From NCBI RefSeq assembly GCF_010093535.1, contig NW_022985169.1, positions 1,618,884 to 1,682,883 of the forward strand: a stretch of 64,000 bases of DNA. Direction: 5' to 3'. A program made the translations under genes and the position numbers. Positions 1 to 11,514 of the stretch are shown here, one piece after another. Numbering within the stretch: position 1 is the stretch's first letter; every line of letters begins with the position of its first letter. The notes below the pieces were generated by a model that was given only the letters and a program-made list of their open reading frames with translations, ran no database searches and was not told where the DNA came from. This DNA comes from Lindgomyces ingoldianus. Taxonomy: Eukaryota > Ascomycota > Dothideomycetes > Pleosporales > Lindgomycetaceae.

Positions 1-437
1 TTAATTTTTTTACTTAAACTAAAATTATAATATAATATAAATAAACTTAGTAATATTAATAAGTAGAATAACTTTAGTAAAGTAAATATATATGTTAAAT
101 AGTATTGTATAGCGTTATTATATATTATTATTATATATATTATAGTTGTTTAAATTATAGTAATTACTTGTTAACGTTTTTTTTAGCTTATATAGTTTTT
201 TTTAATAAAAAAGCTTTATATATTACTAGAGACGTAAGAATTATTATATACTATTATAATAATTATTACTTTTACTACTTAAAATCTTTTTCTATAAAAT
301 ATCTATTTATAGAAATAGTAATTACTACGTACCTCTAGTAATAGTAATTACTATTACTAGAAAAATAGTAATTACTATAGCAATTACTAGGCGCTTCTAG
401 TAATAGTAATTACTATTACTAAAAAGTGGCAACCCTG
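1..437. mobile_element. hAT-like MITE, right end (element continues left of the window)
   Basis: The stretch ends with the terminal sequence AAGTGGCAACCCTG at 424-437, the same terminus as the complete 447-bp element at 21187-21633. Its interior is likewise built of inverted GTAATTACTATTACTAG-type repeats (about 310-420). The left end is outside the window or lost, so the 8-bp target duplication cannot be checked; the right-hand 8 bp would be CCCCCCAG. No coding capacity is seen. It abuts a polypyrimidine run that reads on the minus strand as the polypurine tract of the neighbouring Copia element. Confidence 0.5.
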
Positions 438-445
438 CCCCCCAG

Positions 446-1905
446 CTTAAAATAAAACAAATGTATAGGCAGAATAAAAGCTAAACAAAAGATAGACAGA
501 TTTATAAGCAATTTGTATAGTAAATAGTTAAAGAGATGTTGAGAGGATAGTAGAGATGTCTTTTAAACCTAATTATTGTATAAACTCTTTATGTTTTTAT
601 CTTAGTAGCAACTTAGTAAGACTGTCTGCAGGCATCTAAGCAGTAAGTTTCTAGTTAACATGTAGTCTACTAGTAGAGATCTCTTGTTGTAACTAGCTCT
701 AGTGTATGTTAACATGCTTAAGCTTAGTTTAAAGCTTTAATAGATCTTTTATAACAATTCTAATTGTCTGCTAATTGTTGCACTTAATAGTAGAGGTATT
801 ATTAATTAAAAGCTAAAGTTATGTAAAGAACAGCTTCTACTACTCTATGTTAGTACTAGGTTGCAAAAGAGCTAGAAGCTCTACCTTTATAGTTAATTTA
901 GTAACAGTTTATTATAAGGTAGCTTTCTAGTCTACTACTAGACTAAAGAGCTTAAATAGATGTCTATAAGAGCTTTAACAAGTTGCTAGATTGTCTGCAA
1001 ATGTAGTGTCTAATACACTATAGAACTAGAGCTCTGCATAATTAAGCTTATAAATTGCGCTGTTTTAAGAGTTTCTTAATATTCCTATTATAAGATGTTT
1101 TATACAGAGTAGGTAGCGCTAGTAATGCAGGGCTACATCTAGGTGCTTATAACTAGGATTGGTAAGGTGGCGTGCTAGTATTAAATGCGCATACGCGATA
1201 TCTAGTTGTGTAAATGATGCTATGTAGGCGAGTGAGCCTACTAGCTGTTAATAGAGCTTAGTCCTCCTATTGTTAGTAGTCTTAGTAGAGAGCTCTAGAG
1301 TTTCACGCAAAGGTATGTTAAGTAGTTATTTTCTACTCTGCTTTAAATTAAATTTAGTAGTAATCTTATTAATAAAGAAGTCTTAGACTAGGTAAATAGA
1401 TTTAGTAGTCTTTATAACTTAAATACCTAGGAACTATTTTAGTTTGCTAAGCTTCCTAATGTTATACACATGCTAAAGGTTATGTTTAAACTGCTTAGCA
1501 GCCTTAGCATTAATAAGATGGTATAGTAGTATAATGTTATTAACATATATAAGTATAATAAGCTTATTGTTAATAAATAGGCAGAGAGCTTTAAAGATCT
1601 TATAAAGTCCTAGCTAATTAAGTGTTATTTTAAGCTTTAGGTACTAGAAGTAAGATAATTCTTTAAGTCTGTATAAAGCTTACAGTATGTTAAGGTACTC
1701 TCTGTATTCTGCTTAAAAACCTTTAGGTGTGCAGCAGAACAGTTGTCTAGGGAGTTTAGCATTAAGGAAGGCGTTAGTAACATTATATTGTTAAGAGGTT
1801 AGCCTAAATGCAGCTATAAAAGCTTATTCGAGCTCTAAAGATGCAAGTAGCTGTAGTAGCAGCATAGGTATCGCCCTATTGTTCTTAGAGATCTTCTTGT
1901 ACGCA
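446..1905 (-). pseudogene. Ty1/Copia pol, 3' half (reverse transcriptase and RNase H), RIP-degraded
   Basis: Read on the minus strand, 1300-1905 gives Copia reverse transcriptase: KFKARICVQEDL (family KFKARLCVRGDLQ), then an active-site region YVNN (YVDD with Asp lost) around 1535-1560, then FLGI near 1420. Near 560-640 the RNase H tail LPADSLTKLL followed by KHKEFIQ is readable. Stops are nearly all TAG/TAA of the kind made by C-to-T or G-to-A change. The gene continues to the right at 3044 after an inserted Fot1-derived element. A G-run on the minus strand (complement of 438-443) could be the polypurine tract; no clear 3' LTR was found. Nonfunctional. Confidence 0.8.
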
Positions 1906-3041
1906 GATTCTAGCCTTAAATTTAGATAGGTAGGTAATAAAAAGAAGCAGGTAATTATTAAGACTATACTTAAGCTATATGCGTAAGGAATTTCCTCTTA
2001 AATAGCATTTATAGCTAATATAGCTAATTCTTTGCGCGCTAAGCATAATCTAGGCTATGTTAGCATAAACTAGCCTTATATGTTTGTAAAGTGTTATTTA
2101 GAGCTTAAAGTAACATTTAAGCGTAAGTATAACTATAAAAGAGCTCTCTGTAAGAGTTCTAGAGTAATTTAAAGCAGGTTTAGCCTTATAGAGAATATTA
2201 AAGCTAAGTATAGCATCTAGAATAATAACATGTACAACTTTAGCAAGACAGGCTTTATAATTAGCTAAATATTTTTTAACTATACTTACACTTAAAACTT
2301 TACTTTAAGCTTTAAATAACGCTTTATAAATATACTTAGCTAGTTTATGTAAATATAGCCTTAATTACGCTTTGCGCGCAAAGAATTAGCTATATTAGCT
2401 ATAAATGCTATCTAAGGGGAAATTCCTTGCGCATATAGCTTAAGTATAGTCTTAATAATTTCCTGCTTCTTTTTATTGCCTAGCCTTTATAATTTAGCTA
2501 TAGAATTAGCTTGTAAAGGTTGTCTAGTGCTGTAGTTATTTATTGTCTTTTATAAGACCTTATATATAGCTGCAGCATGTTTCTTTAAAAGTTTTATGTC
2601 TTATTTAAAATCTTAGAGTGTAAGCTGTATCTAATGTTTTTTTTAGCGCGTCTAAGTAGTGTTGTTGTAACGATCCTCATGAATCGTTCCATCTCAGATG
2701 GCCCGGAAGGCCCCCGTATCGGCCCCGACCCCGACCTGGCCCCGACCCCTGCTGTACCCCTATTCCTTCATGTATTTAGTCGCACCTCGCCCCTGTAGCT
2801 AGCTCAGTAGTTTTCTGATATCCTTTTGTACAAGGCCTATAGGTGTCAATGGCATTCCCAGGTTCAGAGTCCCCACGCACTCCCATATGCCTCTGAGTAG
2901 ACTCCCACCGCATTCGGACCCATTGTCTTGCCTGCGCCGTTACAGTTGTTAGGAATGCATTAGTGTAGGAAAAGTAGTTTAGTAGGGTTTTAGCAAAAGT
3001 AAGCAACTTAGGTGTGTAAGCAACTTGCCTGTGAAGTATGT
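1906..3041. mobile_element. Palindromic Fot1/pogo derivative A0, left arm truncated
   Basis: Family-A Fot1/pogo derivative. From about 1906 to 2275 the plus strand encodes the transposase N-terminal half: a CENP-B-type HTH segment, then YNFSKTGFII (family YNFDETGFMM, first catalytic Asp mutated) near 2235-2265. From 2280 the same N-terminal region runs backwards to the right terminus, giving a fold-back structure like those at 53191 and 56587. The right terminal repeat ends at 3041 and is followed by TA. The left arm lacks its terminal repeat, so this copy is truncated. A solo LTR (2666-2944) sits in the right arm. It lies inside the Copia gene, just upstream of KFKARICV. Confidence 0.75.
2666..2944. 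mobile_element. Solo LTR, family S1 (279 bp), not RIP-mutated
   Basis: Begins TGTAACGATCC and ends GCGCCGTTACA, flanked on both sides by GTTGT (2661-2665 and 2945-2949). Comparison with other family-A copies shows the empty site contains one GTTGT, so this is a genuine 5-bp target duplication. GC content is far above its surroundings. A second, inverted copy lies at 12903-13191. No internal region is present, so it is a solo LTR left by LTR-LTR recombination. The reading frame at 2776-3006 on the minus strand is an accident of this island. Confidence 0.88.
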
Positions 3042-3043
3042 TA

Positions 3044-5642
3044 GCTTTTATTATAAATTTGCTAGCGTGCTTAAAGCAGCTCTTAGACTAGTAGCTATCT
3101 ATTTCTGTGCGCATAGCTGCTTAAAATTTAGCTATGTGTAAGTGTTTTCTTAAATTATAATAGTGCTCTAGATGTAGAGGTAGCTAATTATAATAAAGGT
3201 GCACCTTAACAATAGAGCTAGCAAAGGTTGCAAAGTAAGTGCTATACTACTTTAAGCGTGTAGTGTAGCTGTTGCTAATAATGTTTACCTTATTAATAGT
3301 AAGAGATTGTGCCTTTAGTGCATTATTTTAGTTAGGATCTAGTATATATTGCAGATTATATACAGAGGTAATAGGTAGTTTATGCATAGAGGTAGCATAG
3401 TTATTGTTTAATCCTGTATTAGATGCTTCTATTGTTTCATGTATAAGCTGCTACGTGCTTTTATCTACGTTAATTTGCGTAGGTGCTAGAGGAGACTTAT
3501 AGCTATGCGTAGGTGCAGGTAATTTAGAGCTTTATATAGAGCTCTGTAGCGTTAGAAGCTAAGCAGGTGTAGGGCTCTTATTGCTTCTATAAGTCTGCTT
3601 TTTAAGCTCTGCTAGTGCGTTTAGTACCTAAGAAAGAGCAAGCTAATGCTTAAAAAAAGGTTCTTAGTGTTGTTATTAACTTCTAGTATGTATAGAACTT
3701 ATATGTATAAAGAATTAATATAATTCTTTTATTTAGTGCCTGTGTAAAACTAATCTATGTTAAAGATAACATTACATGTTTAGGTAACTTAATTATTTAG
3801 TAGTAGCTAGATCTTATAGATGTTAGTTAAGTTATATCTAACTAGGTAACTTATTAGAGCTCTAGATTTAAGCTTGTCCGCGCGTTTAAGATGCTTGTTA
3901 TGTACATATGCGCAGCATCTAATTAGAGCTAGATAAGCAATAGAGGGTTTCTATTTATATACTAGCTTGTATAGTGTGCGCTAATAAAGTGCTTTAATTA
4001 GTGCTTAATTAAGTAAGTAAGCAGCAGATGTAAAGAGCTTATTAAATAGTAATTTTAGTAAATTACCCTAGAGCCTTAGAGCTTAAGCAACAGTAATAAG
4101 TTGCTTACTAGTAATTTCTGTAAGTCTATTCTGCTCTTCTGTATGCTTAGCGCAGAATTCTACTTTAATGCCTAGATCTTTAAGCTTGCTAAGGTTTCTA
4201 TATCCCTGCTTATTGTTAGCTTTAATAGTGATAACTAGAAAGCTAAATTAACATTAGATAGTTGCTATAAATTAAAGTATAGCTAGTACTAGTACAGCAG
4301 ATAATTTATAGTAGAGTAGCTGCGTCTTATGCTATTTAGTATACTCATCTACTGCATAGAGTCTGTATAGATCTCCATTGTAGCAGCGCTAGCTAGTGGG
4401 GCAGAGCTAGATAAGGTCTATGCCTATGTAATAAAATAAGCAGGTAGATACTAATTATAGTAGTTGTTAACTAATCTACTTTTTAATTTTAGTTTTAATG
4501 CATACTTAACAGTTTTTAAGTGTTACAGCTTTATTATACTTATGCCTATGCTCTTATATTCTAATCCCTTGTACACTTTACTCTAGATAGTTAACTGTCT
4601 TTATGCCTATGTAATCTATAAGCTTATAAGCTTTCTTGCAGGTAGTATTAATAAAGCGTTGCTTCTTATCTAATAGACAATAATAAATTCTTTTAAGCTT
4701 AGTAGCTAAAGTAACTAGTTTAGAAAAGAAGCTTTAAAGCTAAAAGCTAAAAGTAGAGATCTCTACTTACTTTATTTTTTCTATATAAATAAGCTAATGT
4801 CTGTCTTAGTAGGTAAGTTTACAGATAATGTTTTCTAAGAATCTTTAGTATAACGCGTCTCCACTAGAGTTAAAGTAGATGTCTAGGGATCTACATTATG
4901 CAAGACCTAGTACATTAGCAAAGAAGCTCTTAATGTATGCAACATATGTAAGCTTAATAGTAAAGAGTCCTACAAGTGTGTTAACCTTTAGGTGGACGTC
5001 TCTCTAGCTAGTAATAGGTAGAGCTTCGCAGCTAGCGTATACAATCTCTCTAGGCATTGCGTCGCGTTAATAGGTCTAGCTGTATTAGGTGTTGTGACAG
5101 ATGTGCGCGTTTAAGCTAGGATCTAGTATCTAATAATTAATGAGACTTAGTACAGCAATAGAGGTGCTAAAGACCTACTATAGAGCATTTAACTATAGAG
5201 TTAAGCTAGGGAGCTTGCTATTATTAAAATTAATAAGTGTTAAAGCGCTTTACTGTCTTTATTACTTCTCTTACTACTACTTGTCTCTCTCTAGAGCAGC
5301 TAGCACTTTTAAGTTAATATTAGAGTCTTTTTAGGCTTAATTTTTACCTTCTACTAGATTAAATAATCTAGTTTTTATCCTTTTATATAACTAGTAAGAT
5401 TTAAATATTTACATTTATTAAACTAATAAATGCTGCTGCAGATGCAGAGAGGTTTTGCACTAGGTTTAAACCTAGAATAATTCTAGTTTGTCCCTACAAT
5501 GCCTAGGGTAGCAAATAATCTTATAGAAGCTGCCACAGGGTTTATAGTGCAGTGCTAGGTGCAGTATTAAGAGATGTAGTCTTCTAGGCTTAGAATTAAT
5601 GTAAGATTATTACCGTCCTTTTTCTTTATAATATAAAGCAGT
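3044..5642 (-). pseudogene. Ty1/Copia gag-integrase-RT N-terminus, RIP-degraded
   Basis: Upstream part of the Copia element at 446-1905, continuing the minus-strand frame. Just right of the insertion, AAMRTEIDSY (about 3085-3130) precedes the RT core. Integrase is readable at about 3700-4450: VDEYTK with the first catalytic Asp, then LKDLGIKVEFCAKHTEEQNR near 4130-4210 with the catalytic Glu (EEQN), then the CCAYVHNKHLKRADKL region near 3870-3930. From about 4500 to 5642 should lie the pre-integrase zinc domain and gag, but I cannot resolve them. No 5' LTR was recognised before the Gypsy LTR at 5643. Nonfunctional. Confidence 0.78.
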
Positions 5643-6227
5643 TGTTACGGTCCACGGTTGGACCGACGTAACTTCACCCGAAATACCCCACAATCTAGCT
5701 AGGTCGGGGCAGGACTCGTTTACGGACCAATTGGAAGATGCGGAAGCGGCGGGGCTGCCTAGGATTATAGAAGAATGCACTATCTAATAGGGAGCAAGCT
5801 AAGAAAGAGAAGCAAGTTTATGCAAGCTCTATAAGCTAGGAAAGTAAACTTACTTAAACTTATCTAGCCTGTTCTTAGCACTATTAGACATGTATATAGT
5901 TTTAACCTTAAACAACCTTTAGAAGGTGTGTTTAATGTTTAGTTTATTCTTTATAATAAACTAAGTAGTATTTAGCTTTCTAAAGAGCTGTAATACTATT
6001 TATATATCTTATAACATATATACCTCTAATCTTGTCTAACAGGACTGTTTGACCTGGCCTTTATACTGCTACAATAAGGGCAAACTATAATCTAGCTACT
6101 CTACTATTCTCCACAGCCTATTAGCCTCTACGTAGGACTGTACACCCTACTGTCAGCCCTTCACCTCTGTCCTAACCCTAAGGAACATTACTAGCCTATG
6201 TGCCTCTATAAAGTAAGAATTATAACA
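5643..6227 (+). repeat. 5' LTR of Gypsy family B, copy B3 (585 bp)
   Basis: Starts TGTTACGGTCC and ends TTATAACA. It aligns along its length with the family-B LTRs at 49166 and 63196 and, inverted, at 13327 and 30638. The first ~130 bp keep many C and G bases (for example GGTCGGGGCAGG), while the rest is heavily C-to-T/G-to-A changed. It is followed by the family-B leader TTAAACACTAC. Confidence 0.88.
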
Positions 6228-8649
6228 TTAAACACTACTTTTTTTAAAAAGTATAACAACTTAACACAGCATTAATTCTAATAACGTACTTCATAGGCAA
6301 GTTGCTCACACACCTAAGTCGCTCACTTTTGCCAAGACCCCACCCCTAACAAACTCTATTATAGCCTATAACAACCCGCTCTGGCACTATATAGTACAGT
6401 ACAGCCTAGAATATTATTTAGATACTACTTCTGCTTCTTGCTTACACATTTGCGCGTTATGCCTAGTCTAATTGCACTGTCTACAGCGCCTTTAGAATAG
6501 CTTACTTACTTTAGCTTACACCTGCTTCTTTGCCTTTTTCCTATTACTGCGCGCTTTAAACTCCTTTAGAGCTGTTAAGCGTAGGCTTTTCTAAATTATT
6601 AAGGTCTTTTCTGCTTTAATCTACTTTCTTTTATATAATTTATATTACATAGCAGCCTTATTAGCTACTTAAAGCTTAGTAATTTTCTATTACACTAACA
6701 CTAGCTTATATATAATTATTACTACTCTTTTTAAAACTTTTTAAACGCCTTAACTATAGAAGTTAGTAAACTATTTATATGCTTCTAAATTTTTATTTTT
6801 ATAAGTATTAATTATAACTTAAGTTCTAAAGTATTACTTAGAGTTTATAACTGCTAGAGCTTATTATATATAAGTAGTAGTAGTAGTAATAAAGTGCATA
6901 ACTTTACATTAAGGCCTATTATAACCTGTTATAAGTTAAAAGAAACTAATTTAGCGCTTTAGATTTTTTCTTAGATATTACTAAAAGTAATTATAGTATT
7001 ATAAGCTACTTTAAAGCATAGTAGAAACTTTATTTTTATAATATAAGTAATCTAGTTATGTATAAAGTTTTTAGCTTAGCGCTTATATACTTTCTTTAAA
7101 AAAGTAAAACAACCTACATTAAGTAGCTATAAAAAGTGTAATAAGTAAAAAAGTATATAAATAGTAATAATTTTATTATTTTTATAGTATTACTAAAAAT
7201 AAAGTAAGTTATAGCTTTTATAGCTGTTAATAACTAGCAGACAGTAGCTACTAATAGTACACTTCTTTATATGCACATTAAAGTGCTTTAACTAGTCTAG
7301 ACTAAGCTAATTAGTAGTCTAGCTATACTTAAAGATTATAATAACTTAATTTTAAAGTAGATTTTTCTTTTTATACTAGTTTAAAAAGTAGTTGCTACTC
7401 TAAAAAATAATAAAAAGTAAAATAGCCTACTTTTTAGCATTAATGCCTTAAATAGCTGTTGTTTACTTCTAGTTACCTAGCTAGACTGCTTTTAGCTGTT
7501 TTTATTTCTCTAAACCTATAATAACTGCTCTAGTAGATATTTAGCCTATTATAAACTTTGTCTTATTAAAGTTATACATGTTATTATCTTAAATACTATA
7601 CTTAGCTTTAATTTTTTTATAAAGTTAAACTAGCTTTAAATTACTATAAGATCTTTATAAAAAGCTTTTTTATAGTTATACTTACACTTAAACTTTACTT
7701 TAAGCTTTAAGTAACACTTAATAAATATATTAAGCTAGTTTATACTAATATAGCCTATATTATGCTTAGCGTGTAAAGAATTAGCTATATTAGCTATAGC
7801 TACTAGCTAAAGGGGAAATCCTTGCACATCTAGCTTAAATATGTGCTAAATAATTACTTACTTTTTATTATTATCTAGCTTTTATAAGTTAGCTATATAA
7901 TTAGCTTAAAAAAGTTGTCTAGTGTGTTAGTTACTTGTTATCTTTTAAAAGACCTTACAAATAGCTGTAGTATGTTGCTTAAAAAGTGTTATGTTTTATT
8001 TAAAAGCTTAAAGTGTAAGCTGCATTTAACATTTTTTTAACATATTTTAGTAGTGTTATTAGAAATACATTAGTGTAGAAAAAGTAGTGTAGTAGGGTCT
8101 TAGCAAAAGTAAGCAACTTAGGTGTGTAAGCAACTCGCCTATGAAGTACGTTATAGCTTATACAGACTTATTAGGATTAACAGAAGTTCTAACAGCTAAT
8201 AAAAGATCTCTAGTAGAACAGATTAATAGTATCTAGAATAACATTAAAGAACTTTAATAGATTAGTAATAAGATTAGTAAGCTAGTTAACTTTTATAAAG
8301 AAGTAAAAACCTTATGTATAAACATAGCTAAATTTAATAATTAACCTACTCTAATAAGCGCCTAAGCGGCTATAAACTTAGCACACTAAATACACACACT
8401 ATAAGTAGAGTTAGCTAAACTCAAGAATATCTTAACTAAAAAAGTAAGTATTATAGCTAAAAAGACTTTAAGACTAGCTCTTTTAAAGCTTTTTAAAGAA
8501 TTACTTAAAAACCTTTACCTCTTTTTTACTAGATGCTACCTCTACATGTAATATAATAAAGAAGCATTTTAAACTAATGTAGAAATAATATCCTAGATAA
8601 GATTATACTTAGAAAAACCCCTTATAATTTAGTTTTAACTCTATGCTAA
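6228..8649 (+). pseudogene. Gypsy B3 leader and gag remnant, interrupted by Fot1 A1, truncated at the 3' side
   Basis: 6228-6281 and 8154-8649 are colinear with the start of the family-B internal region at 49751-50310 (leader, then gag N-terminal part). Fot1 element A1 splits it at a TA. At about 8650 another Fot1 terminus begins and no further family-B internal sequence or 3' LTR follows, so B3 is a truncated copy. Frames are broken by many stops. Confidence 0.75.
6284..8151 (-). mobile_element. Fot1/pogo transposon, family A, copy A1 (1868 bp), RIP-inactivated
   Basis: Terminal inverted repeats of about 60 bp begin ACGTACTTCATAGG and end GAAGTACGT; TA duplication at 6282-6283 and 8152-8153. 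The empty site is confirmed by the uninterrupted family-B sequence near 49803. The transposase lies on the minus strand with its N-terminal HTH region at the right end (7700-8040). It is full length for this family but carries dozens of TAG/TAA stops. Terminal repeats contain two copies of the (G/A)AGT(C/T)GCT(C/T)AC motif. Confidence 0.88.
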
Positions 8650-8651
8650 TA

Positions 8652-8870
8652 ACGTACTTCACGGGCGAGTTGCTTACACACCTGAGTCGCTTACTTTTAC
8701 TAAGACCCTACCCTAACAAACTCTATTATAGCCTATAACAACCCGCTCTAGCACTATATAGTACAGTACAGCCTAGAATATTATTTAGATACTACTTCTG
8801 CTTCTTGCTTACACATTTGTGCGTTATGCCTAGTCTAATTGCACTGTCTGCAGCGCCTTTAGGATAGCTA
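8652..8870 (-). mobile_element. Fot1/pogo family A, truncated copy A2 (terminal 219 bp)
   Basis: Begins with the family-A terminus ACGTACTTCACGGGCG after a TA and matches the C-terminal-side 219 bp of A1, A3 and A4 up to GGATAGCT. There the similarity stops abruptly and a GC-richer island starts. No right terminus was found nearby, so the copy is truncated by a deletion or by a later insertion. Confidence 0.8.
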
Positions 8871-9068
8871 TGTGGAGCATCAAAGACATGAGGAACTAGA
8901 TTGTATTGCTAAAGAAGGGCAACTACGGGTTTATATAGTACTAGATGAACCCATCATGTGACTTAAGGCCACCAATAGCTCTAGGCTGCAGCAGGTGGCA
9001 TTGCTAGGCAGCAGTACGCCAAAGGAGTGTTGGTGGCTAGCGTATGGAGAGCTCCGTAACTGCAAACA
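8871..9068 (-). mobile_element. Possible solo LTR or LTR fragment (198 bp), not RIP-mutated
   Basis: A GC-richer island bounded by TGTGGAGCATC and TGCAAACA, so it reads TG...CA. On the minus strand it has a TATA-like TACTATATAAACCC about two-thirds of the way along, as in LTR promoters. It also contains TCATGTGA (8954-8961), which recurs in other islands of this window. No 5-bp target duplication is visible at these edges, so the boundaries and the LTR identity are tentative. Confidence 0.38.
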
Positions 9069-9644
9069 GGATACCTTCTGTATGTGTTACTTTTTTACTG
9101 TCTGTGTAGGTCTATCTAATTACATTCTGCCTATACTTTACCCTATTTATTAGGACTTGCCCTAGTAATGCTGTGCGTTAGAATAGGCTAGTTATGCTAT
9201 GTAAATAGCTTTTTTTTATCCTTTACTTTCTAAGCTCTGCTGTACAATCTCTTAGCTCTTTTCTTTTTTTATACAGTGCTAGCAGTAATAGAGCCTTATA
9301 ATAAAAAAAAGTAAGTGTGTATAATATAAAAAAAATAAACTTTATATAAAAGTGTTATTAGTCTAGTTAGTCTAAGGCATCTTTACGCACAGAATCTAGC
9401 TAGTCTATAGATGCTTCTATTTAAACAGAGAGGTAGTTAGTTAGAACTAATAATTAAAAAGCTTAATTTAGTGTTTATATATATATATATATTTACTAAG
9501 TTATCTTTACTATTAATTTACTTAATGTTAGTAATTTCTTTTTTCTTATATAATTTATAAAGTAATATAATGTTAATTATAAGTTACTTTCTACTAGTAG
9601 TGCTTAGCTTAATAAAGTATTTATATAAAAACTTTAAATTTATG
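9069..9644. other. AT-rich DNA without recognised feature
   Basis: Nothing recognisable is coded here. It contains a short TA microsatellite (about 9477-9493) and T-rich runs. Presumably it is the eroded target of the flanking insertions. Confidence 0.5.
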
Positions 9645-9646
9645 TA

Positions 9647-11512
9647 ACGTACTCCATAGGCGAGTCGCTCACACACCTAAGTCGCTTACTTTTGCCAAGA
9701 CCCCACCCTAACAAACTCTATTATAGCCTATAACAACCCGCTCTGGCACTATATAGTACAGTACAGCCTAGAATATTATTTAGATACTACTTCTACTTCT
9801 TACTTACATGTTTACGTGTTATGCCTAGTCTAATTGCACTATCTGCAGCGCCTTTAGGATAGCTTACCTACTTTAGCTTGCACCTGCTTCTTTGCCTTCT
9901 TTCTGTTACTATGCGCTTTAAACTCCTTTAGAGCTGTTAAGCGTAGGCCTTTCTAAATTATTAAGGTCTTTTCTGCCTTAATCTACTTTTTTTTATGCAA
10001 TTTATGTTGCGTAGCAGCTTTATTAGCTGCTTAAAGCTTAGTAATTTCCTATTACACTAACACTAGCTTATGCATAATTATTACTGCCCTTTTTAAGACC
10101 TTCTTAAACGCCTTAACTATAAAAGTTAGTAAACTATTTATATGCTTTTAAATTTTTATCTTTATAAGTATTAATTATAACTTAAGTTCTAGAGTATTAC
10201 TTAAAGTTTATAACTACTAGGGCTTATTATATACAAGTAGTAGTAGTAATAAAGTGCGCAACTTTATATTAAGGCCTATTATAACCTATTATAGGTTAAA
10301 AGAAACTAATCTAGCACCTTAAAACTTTTCTTAGATGTTACTAAAAGTAATTACAGCATTATAAGCTGCTTTAAAGCATAGTAAGAACTTTATTTTTATA
10401 ATATAAGTAATCTAGTTATGTATAAGGTTTTTAGCTTAGCGCCTATACACTTTTTTTAAAGAAGTAAAACAACTTACATTAAGTAGCTATAAAAAGTGCA
10501 ATAAGTAAAAAAGCATGTAAATAGTAATAATTTTATTATTCTTATAGTATTACTAGAAATAAAGTAAGTTGTAGCTCTTATAGCTGTTAATAACTAGCAG
10601 ATAGTAGCTGCTAACAGTACACTTCTTTATATGCGCGTTAAAGTGCTTTAACTAGTCTAGACTAAGCTAATTAGTAGTCTAGCTGTGCTTAAAGATTATA
10701 ATAACCTAATTTTAGAGTAGATTTTCCTTCTTATACTAGTTTAAAAGGTAGTTGCTACCCTAGAAAATAATAAAAGGCAGAATAGCCTACTTTTTAGTAT
10801 TAATGCCCTAGATAGCTGTTGTCTACTTCTAGTTGCCTAGCTAGACTGCTTTTAGCTGTCTTTGTCTCTTTAAACTTATAATAACTGCTCTAGTAGATAT
10901 CTAGCCTATTATAAACTCTGTTTTATTAAAGTTGTACATGTTGTTATTCTAGATGCTATACTTAGCTTTAATATTCTCTATAAAGTTAAACTAGCTTTAA
11001 ATTACTATAAGATTTTTATAAAAAGCTTTTTTATAGTTATACTTACACTTAAACTTTACTTTAAGCTTTAAGTAACACTTAATAAACATATTAAGCTAGT
11101 TTATGCTAACATAGCTTATATTATGCTTAGCGTGTAAAGAATTAGCTATATTAGCTATAGCTACTAGCTAAAGGGGAAATCCTTGCGCATCTAGCTTAAG
11201 TATGTGCTAAATAATTACCTACTTCTTGTTATTATTTAGCTTTTATAAGTTAGCTGTATAATTAGCTTAGAAAGGTTGTCTAGCGCGTTAGTTGCTTATT
11301 GTCTTTTAAAGGACCCTGTAGATAGCTGCAGCATGTTAGTTAAAAAGTGTTGCGTTTTATTTAAAAGCTTAGAGTGTAAGCTATATCTAATGTTTCTTTA
11401 ACACGTTTAAGTAGTGTTGTTAGGAATGCATTAGTGTAGGAAAAGTAGTGTAGTAAGGTCTTAGTAAAAGTAAGCAACTTAGGTGTGTAAGCAACTTGCC
11501 TATAAAGTACGT
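9647..11512 (-). mobile_element. Fot1/pogo transposon, family A, copy A3 (1866 bp), RIP-inactivated
   Basis: Termini ACGTACTCCATAGG and CCTATAAAGTACGT with TA at 9645-9646 and 11513-11514. The minus strand carries the transposase: HTH region near 11150-11330 and the first catalytic block near 10900-10960, with a basic C-terminus toward the left end. Length matches A1 and A4 within 2 bp. Every domain is peppered with TAG/TAA stops, so it is dead. Confidence 0.88.
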
Positions 11513-11514
11513 TA

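Noticed and set aside
105..338. 77-residue Tyr/Ile-rich frame
   Set aside because: Composition reflects AT-rich MITE repeats.
2776..3006. 76-residue frame on the minus strand
   Set aside because: It is the solo LTR S1 read through into a Fot1 terminal repeat; no family resemblance and no coding signal.
5140..5334. 64-residue plus-strand frame
   Set aside because: Lies antisense within the decayed Copia gag region; no similarity to known proteins and no counterpart elsewhere in the window.
6228..6245. Primer binding site for a specific tRNA after the family-B LTR
   Set aside because: The sequence TTAAACACT(A/G)C is conserved between copies, but I could not match it to a tRNA 3' end with confidence.
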